This document shows, piece after piece, positions 59,454-64,000 of a stretch of 64,000 bases of DNA (within the stretch, counting starts at the first letter, position 1; every line of letters starts with the position of its first letter). The position numbers were made by a program, and so were the translations under genes. A model generated the notes under the pieces. It was not told where the DNA came from. It did not search any database and worked only from the letters and a program-made list of their open reading frames with translations. Source of the DNA: Polyangiaceae bacterium. GTDB lineage: Bacteria > Myxococcota_A > Polyangia > Polyangiales > Polyangiaceae. The stretch is taken from the NCBI GenBank assembly GCA_016712345.1, contig JADJRH010000002.1, forward strand, positions 674,088-738,087, written 5' to 3'.

Positions 59454-62247
59454 GTGAAACATCGACCTGACCTGACATCCACTTCCCAACCCAGTCAAGG
59501 CTCTTCACCTGCGGATGGCGCATCCACTGGTCTACCCAACGGCCAAAGTGCATCCGGCCAAGGCCAAAGTTCGGCCAGCAACTCCGGCGGCGCGCACAGT
59601 GCAAATAGCCTTTCAAACTCCGGCCCGCCCAACGCCGGCCACACCAACAGCGTCGCCCTCGGCGCCCCTCCTTCCATCCAAGTCATCGCCGCCCCACCGG
59701 CTCCACCTCCCCAACCTACCCAAACAAGTATCCCCTCCGCCAAAATTGACGCTGTACGTGCACCTTCCCTCTCTCTCCCCAAAGGCGGCGGCGCCATCCA
59801 ACCCCTCGGCGACACGTTCAAAACCAACCCCGCCACAGGCACGGGTAGCTTTGCCATCCCCATCCCAGGCCCGAGCGCACGAGGCTTTGGACCTTCCCTC
59901 GCGTTGTCGTACGATTCAGGCTCCGGCAACGGCGTGTTTGGACTCGGGTGGAATTTGTCGCTCGGCGCAGTGACCCGCCGCATGGACCGCCGGCTACCTC
60001 AATACAACGACGCGTTTGAAAGTGACAGTTTTGTCCTGTCAGGTGCCGAAGACCTCGTGCCTGTCCACCCCGCTCCTTGACAATCTACCCATGAGCAGCG
60101 AGCGAGGGGAGAAGGATGGGGGCGAGCACAGCGGTGGCGGGTGCGAGGACTGTCTGAGTGAGTCGGTGCGCAACGCCGAAGAACGAGCTACGCAGCGCAC
60201 GGCAATACGAGTCGGCGCACAGCACCGACGAACGAGTTCCGCAGCACACGCCAACGCGAGCATGCACCCATCCTTCACCCCGGGGGCGAGCCCCCCACCG
60301 CATTTTATCGTGGCTCCTCGACAGGGTAGAAGACCTGCACGGCAACGTCATGGAAGTGGAATACGCCGCAGAAAACCTCGACGGAGTCAACTCGCGCGAC
60401 CCCGCCGAGCAACACCGATTTTACGCCCAACGCATGATCGATATCTCCGGCAACCGCTACCCCAAGCGAGTCAAATACGGCAACACCGTCATGGGCGACA
60501 TTTCCACCGCCCAGTTTGAAATCGTCTTTGACTACGGCGACCACGACCTCACCTCCCCAACACCCGCCCCCGCACCTGACAAAAAGTGGGCCGTCCGCCA
60601 AGACCCTTTCTCCTCCTACCGCGGCGGATTTGACCTCCGCACCTACCGCCTCTGCCAACGCGTGTTGGTCTTCCATCACTTCTCCGAGTTGGGTGTCGGA
60701 CCTACCCTCGTTTCGTCGGTGGACTTGAATTATAATCAGTCCAAATCGATCACTTTACTCTCCAGCGCCACCCACAAAGGGTACATCCGCCAGCAGGGTC
60801 AACCCAACGAACCGATCGTTTATACTTCCCAATCTCTCCCTCCCCTGGAGTTTACCTATTCCCTCCCCACCAAAAAGCAAAAAACCCTCCACTTTGACCC
60901 TGAAACCCTCGCCGATATCGACGTCACCACCCTGGGCAAACGCACGCAGTGGGTTGACCTCGACGGTGAAGGTGCGAGGCGGGAGAGGGATCGTTTTCCG
61001 TTCAGGAGTCCGCGCGTTCGTGCAACGCGCCAAAGGGGGCTCGGCTTTATACGGTCCTCTGACGACTTAGGATGTCAGTCGCGGATAGAACGCAATGGTA
61101 GACTTGGACGGGTAGATGGACGGACCGCAGCCTCGCCTCTCCATCCTGAACCGTGGTAGGGGCGCTGCACTCACTGCTCCCTCCCTCACTCCAAACGATC
61201 CCTCTCCCGCCTCTTTTGGTCGTTCAGAGTGGAGCGGTTAAACGAACATGCCTTCCCCACTGTCTACCCGATTTGCGAGCACGACAATGGCCCCGCCGTC
61301 TACCCATGGCCATTCCAGTAACACTGTTCGTTCGCCTGAGTGAACGGACCTGCACCGCTTCGTTTGCGGTCGATTTTCTTCAGTGTCATCTGCCTTCCCG
61401 TCTACCCATACCGCGTCGATCAGTCATCACGCGGGGCCTCCCGCCCGCGTCGAGCGAGCACGCGAGTCTGCGAGCGCGCGCAAGCGAGCCGGGCTTGGGA
61501 GGCCAGGAGGCGCGCAGGCGCGGAGCGCCGAGCACACGGCCGGTGGTGGGCAGGCCTCACGACACCTATGTCTTTTTCAACCATTCAGGAAACGGATTTT
61601 CCAAAGAGCCCGTCATATTGTACGGCGTCTCCGGTCAAGCCGCCTCCACCGCGGGAGTCGTGGACGCCTTCGGCCGCGGCACCCCGCAAATTGTGTACTC
61701 CCTCAACAAGTGGCAAAACGTCAACTGCCACCTCCGCGCCACCGACCTCATCGGCGATACAAAACCGTATTTGCTGATAGCGGTGAAAAACAACTTAGGC
61801 TTAGAAACAAGGATCCAATACGCGCCCTCCACCAAATTCTACTTGGCAGATAAGGCGGCCGGCACCCCATGGGCGCACCCTCTACCTTTCCCAGTGCACG
61901 TCGTCGAACGGGTAGAAGTCTACGACGCCGTCCGCCGCCATCGATTTGTCCAAGAGTACACCTACCACCATGGCGGGTATGACCCCGACGAACGCGAATT
62001 TCGCGGCTTTGGCAGAGTCGAGACGCTCGACACAGAGTACACCGCCGCCCACGAAGGGAAAGGTTTGTTCGGCGACCTACCCATTTTCAACAACGAGCGC
62101 CCCCAACCTCCTGTCTTGACAAAAACGTGGTTTCACCTCGGCATCCTCCGTCACTGGGCTTTGTATAACCAAGCCTACCAGCGTGAATGGTGGCGCCCAA
62201 CCGTGGACCTTGGCTCACCTGAAGCGCCGCCAAATCTCCTGGGTTGA
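59454..62247 (+). pseudogene. SpvB/TcB-type insecticidal toxin gene, fragmented
   Basis: Three pieces of a Tc-toxin B-component/SpvB gene remain. Piece 1 (59454-60080) has a Ser/Pro-rich N-terminus, then LSLPKGGGAIQPLGDTF, TGTGSFAIPIPGPSARGF, SYDSGSGNGVFGLGWNLSL and SGAEDLVPV. Piece 2 (60302-60973, a different frame) has SWLLDRVEDLHGNVMEVEYA, RYPKRVKYGNTVMGD and WVDLDGEG. Piece 3 (61561-62247, a third frame) has YVFFNHSGNGFSKEPVILYG, DEREFRGFGRVETLDTEY and TKTWFHLG. The 221-bp and ~587-bp gaps between them hold foreign, non-coding sequence and replace domain segments expected in intact homologues. The Rhs-like shell and C-terminal parts are missing after 62247, where insertion-element sequence begins. 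Such proteins form the cocoon that delivers the toxin C-terminus. This copy is surely non-functional. Confidence 0.85.
61021..61170. repeat. Diverged array-A-type repeat inside the toxin remnant
   Basis: Blocks correspond in order to an array-A unit: ACGCGCC, GGCTCGGCTTTATACGGTCC, GACGGGTAGAT, CGGACCGCAGCCTCGCCT and GGGGCGCT. It interrupts the toxin frame between WVDLDGEG and the next coherent piece. Confidence 0.7.
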
Positions 62248-62316
62248 GCACGAGCATCAAGATGGAGGGGCAAATGGGGTGAATGGTTCAAGACAATTGA
62301 GGGGAGATAAAAAAAG

Positions 62317-62352
62317 CCCCTCAGAAAACTTGGAATAAGTTGTTCCGAGGGG
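62317..62352. promoter_or_regulatory. Imperfect palindrome at the edge of the insertion element
   Basis: 62317-62331 pairs with 62337-62352 with one mismatch and one bulge. A second stem, CATCTCCG (62354-62361) with CGGAGATG (62377-62384), follows directly and reaches the transposase start. It could be an element end or a translational control hairpin. Confidence 0.55.
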
Positions 62353-62390
62353 TCATCTCCGATTTTGAGAAAGAAACGGAGATGGTCATG

Positions 62391-63042
62391 ATGAGTGAAG
62401 CGGACGTGGATGGCAAGCTTCTTTTGGAGTGGGAGGAGCTGGACCGTGGGATCGTGGAGAGGGCGGCGTCGGGGGGTTGCCCGCATTGTGAAGGGGCATT
62501 GCACCGGTCAGATTTTGATCGGAAAAGTGCGTGGTGGTCAGGTGGTCGAGGTACCGGCAACGATGAAGCGTTTCAGTCTTTGTTGCGCCCGGGAGGGATG
62601 CCGAAAGCGATTGACGCCAGCGTCGCTGCGTTTTTTGGGGCGTCGAGTCCGCATGATGTTGATTCGGACCCAGCGCCTCAGTGATGGCACGGTGACCGTC
62701 GGCGGGGTGCGCTTTGAAGTGCCCTCTGCCTACCGCACACTGCGCCGATTGACCCTGCGAGTCGCTCGGTGGGATCTGTCCAGTGTGGACTTGGTAGACC
62801 CACGCAGTGGGACTCATCTGACGACTCTTTTGCCTCTCGACAAGGCCAAAAACGCCGACCGTGCTCGGCGTGTGTTGGACAACTGCGATGAAAGTCCCAG
62901 CTCGCCGGCGTCGTCGGGAATCGCTCCAATGTTGCGGCAACTCATGGAGGAATATGCGGCTACCGGTCTACCCCCCGCCTACCTGCCCAAGTCCGTCGAT
63001 TCCACTCCTCACCCGAGCTTCGAGAAAGCACCCTCCACATGA
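62391..63042 (+). pseudogene. Insertion-element transposase remnant (frameshift plus internal deletion)
   Basis: From ATG 62391 (62382 possible) a zinc-ribbon-like N-terminus is read: GGCPHCEGALHRSDFDRK. At an A4 run near 62521-62525 the coherent frame moves by one base: VRGGQVVEVPATMKRFSLCC, AREGCRKRLTPASLRFLGRR. The sequence then jumps to a Mu-transposase-C-like beta domain (TVTVGGVRFEVPSAYRTLRR, ARWDLSSVDLVD, LLPLDKAKNADRARR). The DDE catalytic core expected between them is absent, so two ancestral ORFs may have been fused by a deletion. Its stop overlaps the ATPase start (ATGA). It cannot be an active transposase. Confidence 0.72.
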
Positions 63043-63869
63043 AATTCCTCACCTTGTACGGCTTGAAGTTTCACCCCTTCCAACCTGACCTCCCCTCCGA
63101 AGCCTGCTTCGTCCTACCCACGGTCGACCAGTTTGCTCGACGCGTCTGTCATGCCACCCATGACGGAGGTTTCGCCATGGTCACGGGAGACCCCGGCACT
63201 GGAAAAACCGTCGCTCTGCGCGTCTTGACCGAACGACTTCGCACCCTTCCAAACGTCGTCGTCGGAACCATCGAACACCCTCAAAGCCGCACCGGCGACT
63301 TCTACCGCGAACTCGGCGACCACTTTGGCGTGAGCCTCTCTACCCATAATCGCTGGGGCGGATTCAAGGCGCTTCGCTCGCGCTGGAATGAACACATCGC
63401 CAAAACCCTGACAAGGCCCGTGCTGTTCTTGGATGAAGCCCAAGAAACTCCCACCGCCGTCCTCAACGAGTTGCGCATTCTCTCCAGCAAAGAACTCGAC
63501 TCCAAACAACTGCTCTGCGTCGTTTTCGCTGGCGATGCTCGCCTCCCTGAGCGGTTTCGCTCACCTGACTTGTTGCCTCTCGGCTCCCGCATCCGCAGGC
63601 GACTCCACCTCGAATATGCCTCTCGGGAAGACCTGCGCACCTGCCTCGAACACCTGCTCGCCGCCGCCGGAAATCCCAGCCTCATGACCCCCGAGCTCAA
63701 GGCCACTCTCGCCGACCACGCCGCCGGAAACTACCGCGTCCTCATGAATCTCGCCGACGAACTTCTCCACTCCGGTGCCGACCGAAACCTCCCCCGACTC
63801 GACGAAAAACTTTTCTTCGACGTCTTCTCCCCTCCCGCAAAACCCAAATCCAATCCCCGAAAAAAATAA
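63039..63869 (+). CDS. Transposition-associated AAA ATPase (TniB/ExeA-like)
   Basis: 276 residues from ATG 63039, overlapping the upstream stop. Motifs: FLTLYGLKFHPFQPDLP, Walker A VTGDPGTGKTVALRVL (~50-60), Walker B RPVLFLDEAQETP, sensor CVVFAGDARLPERFR, the Arg-rich LGSRIRRRLHLEYA and a C-terminal lid with NYRVLMNLADEL. It is the target-selection/ATPase partner that accompanies Mu-like DDE transposases in two- or three-gene insertion elements. The frame is intact even though its transposase is broken, so it could still act in trans with another copy of the element. Confidence 0.88.
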   Translation: MKFLTLYGLKFHPFQPDLPSEACFVLPTVDQFARRVCHATHDGGFAMVTGDPGTGKTVALRVLTERLRTLPNVVVGTIEHPQSRTGDFYRELGDHFGVSLSTHNRWGGFKALRSRWNEHIAKTLTRPVLFLDEAQETPTAVLNELRILSSKELDSKQLLCVVFAGDARLPERFRSPDLLPLGSRIRRRLHLEYASREDLRTCLEHLLAAAGNPSLMTPELKATLADHAAGNYRVLMNLADELLHSGADRNLPRLDEKLFFDVFSPPAKPKSNPRKK

Positions 63870-63882
63870 AGGATCTACCCCC

Positions 63883-64000
63883 ATGCTACTTCCCCTTGAA
63901 CACTTCCCAGAACCCTTACCCCTCATCGACGCCGCTGCACACCTCGCCCTCCAACTGCTTATCGCACGACACCCGGAACTCCTCGAACAACAACCTCCCC
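63883..64000 (+). CDS. Start of next element gene, cut by the window end
   Basis: ATG 63883 lies 13 bp after the ATPase stop and behind AAAGGATC. The 39 visible residues (MLLPLEHFPEPLPLIDAAAH, LALQLLIARHPELLEQQPP) are hydrophobic and helical. It is likely another gene of the insertion element. Nothing can be said of its function. Confidence 0.5.
   Translation, partial: MLLPLEHFPEPLPLIDAAAHLALQLLIARHPELLEQQPP

Noticed and set aside
1..64000. tRNA, rRNA or riboswitch genes
   Set aside because: I saw no cloverleaf with TTCGANNC-type T-arm in context, no rRNA signature, and no recognisable riboswitch core; a covariance-model scan would be decisive.

Overview
The window looks like chromosome from a myxobacterium (Myxococcota, probably Polyangiales). 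The evidence is a high-GC sequence, a secreted M36 protease ending in a MYXO-CTERM tail (19086-23282), a bactofilin, many lipoproteins with Gly/Ser/Thr/Ala-rich linkers, a lipoprotein built of myxobacterial Cys-rich repeats, and frequent GTG/TTG starts with ATGA/GTGA overlaps. I recognise no rRNA, tRNA or CRISPR array. The taxonomic call is inference from gene style.

Layout. 1-4216: the 3' end of a PAAR-type spike-tip protein, then a compact operon of lipoprotein, B12-binding radical SAM enzyme and membrane-anchored protein. 4331-4477: a small element with 12-bp inverted ends beside a reverse-strand outer-membrane-type protein. 6280-14113: a coupled operon of bactofilin, AddB-like nuclease, AddA-like helicase-nuclease and lipoprotein. 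The addBA pair holds at least eleven long, nearly perfect palindromes inside coding sequence. 14236-18734: an MFS/spermidine-synthase fusion, then a GMC oxidoreductase with a frameshifted partner. 19086-23282: the M36 protease.

23462-32215 is a putative defence island and the most interesting segment. It has a 1817-residue NACHT protein with a C-terminal calcineurin-like phosphoesterase and a 12-bp minisatellite encoding about 29 F-containing tetrapeptides; a convergent Rpn-family nuclease whose stop codon overlaps that of the NACHT gene; and a P-loop/TPR ATPase with no visible effector domain. These are followed by a Cys-rich lipoprotein with a P-domain, inorganic pyrophosphatase and a frameshifted membrane protein.

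36707-57687 is mostly chromosomal housekeeping and envelope genes: OmpA-family lipoprotein, LarE, an MBL-fold hydrolase, a CDP-alcohol phosphatidyltransferase with a flippase-like partner, an HtrA protease, a VWA lipoprotein, MtnA, LipA, a MerR/B12 photoreceptor-like regulator with a palindromic operator, a three-gene secreted-protein operon, a degenerate PP2C, an exonuclease gene broken by an in-frame TGA, and a D-aminoacylase. A small MITE-like family with TAGAGCACCGA termini is scattered through 44-50 kb.

57697-64000 is a decaying mobile region. It has a 205-bp tandem array, a second 104-bp array sharing an inverted core with the first, fragments of an SpvB/TcB insecticidal-toxin gene (one gap contains a cousin of the 205-bp repeat), and an insertion element whose transposase is frameshifted and lacks its catalytic core but whose AAA ATPase is intact. 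Across the whole window the 8-base palindrome GTGTACAC is strongly over-represented.
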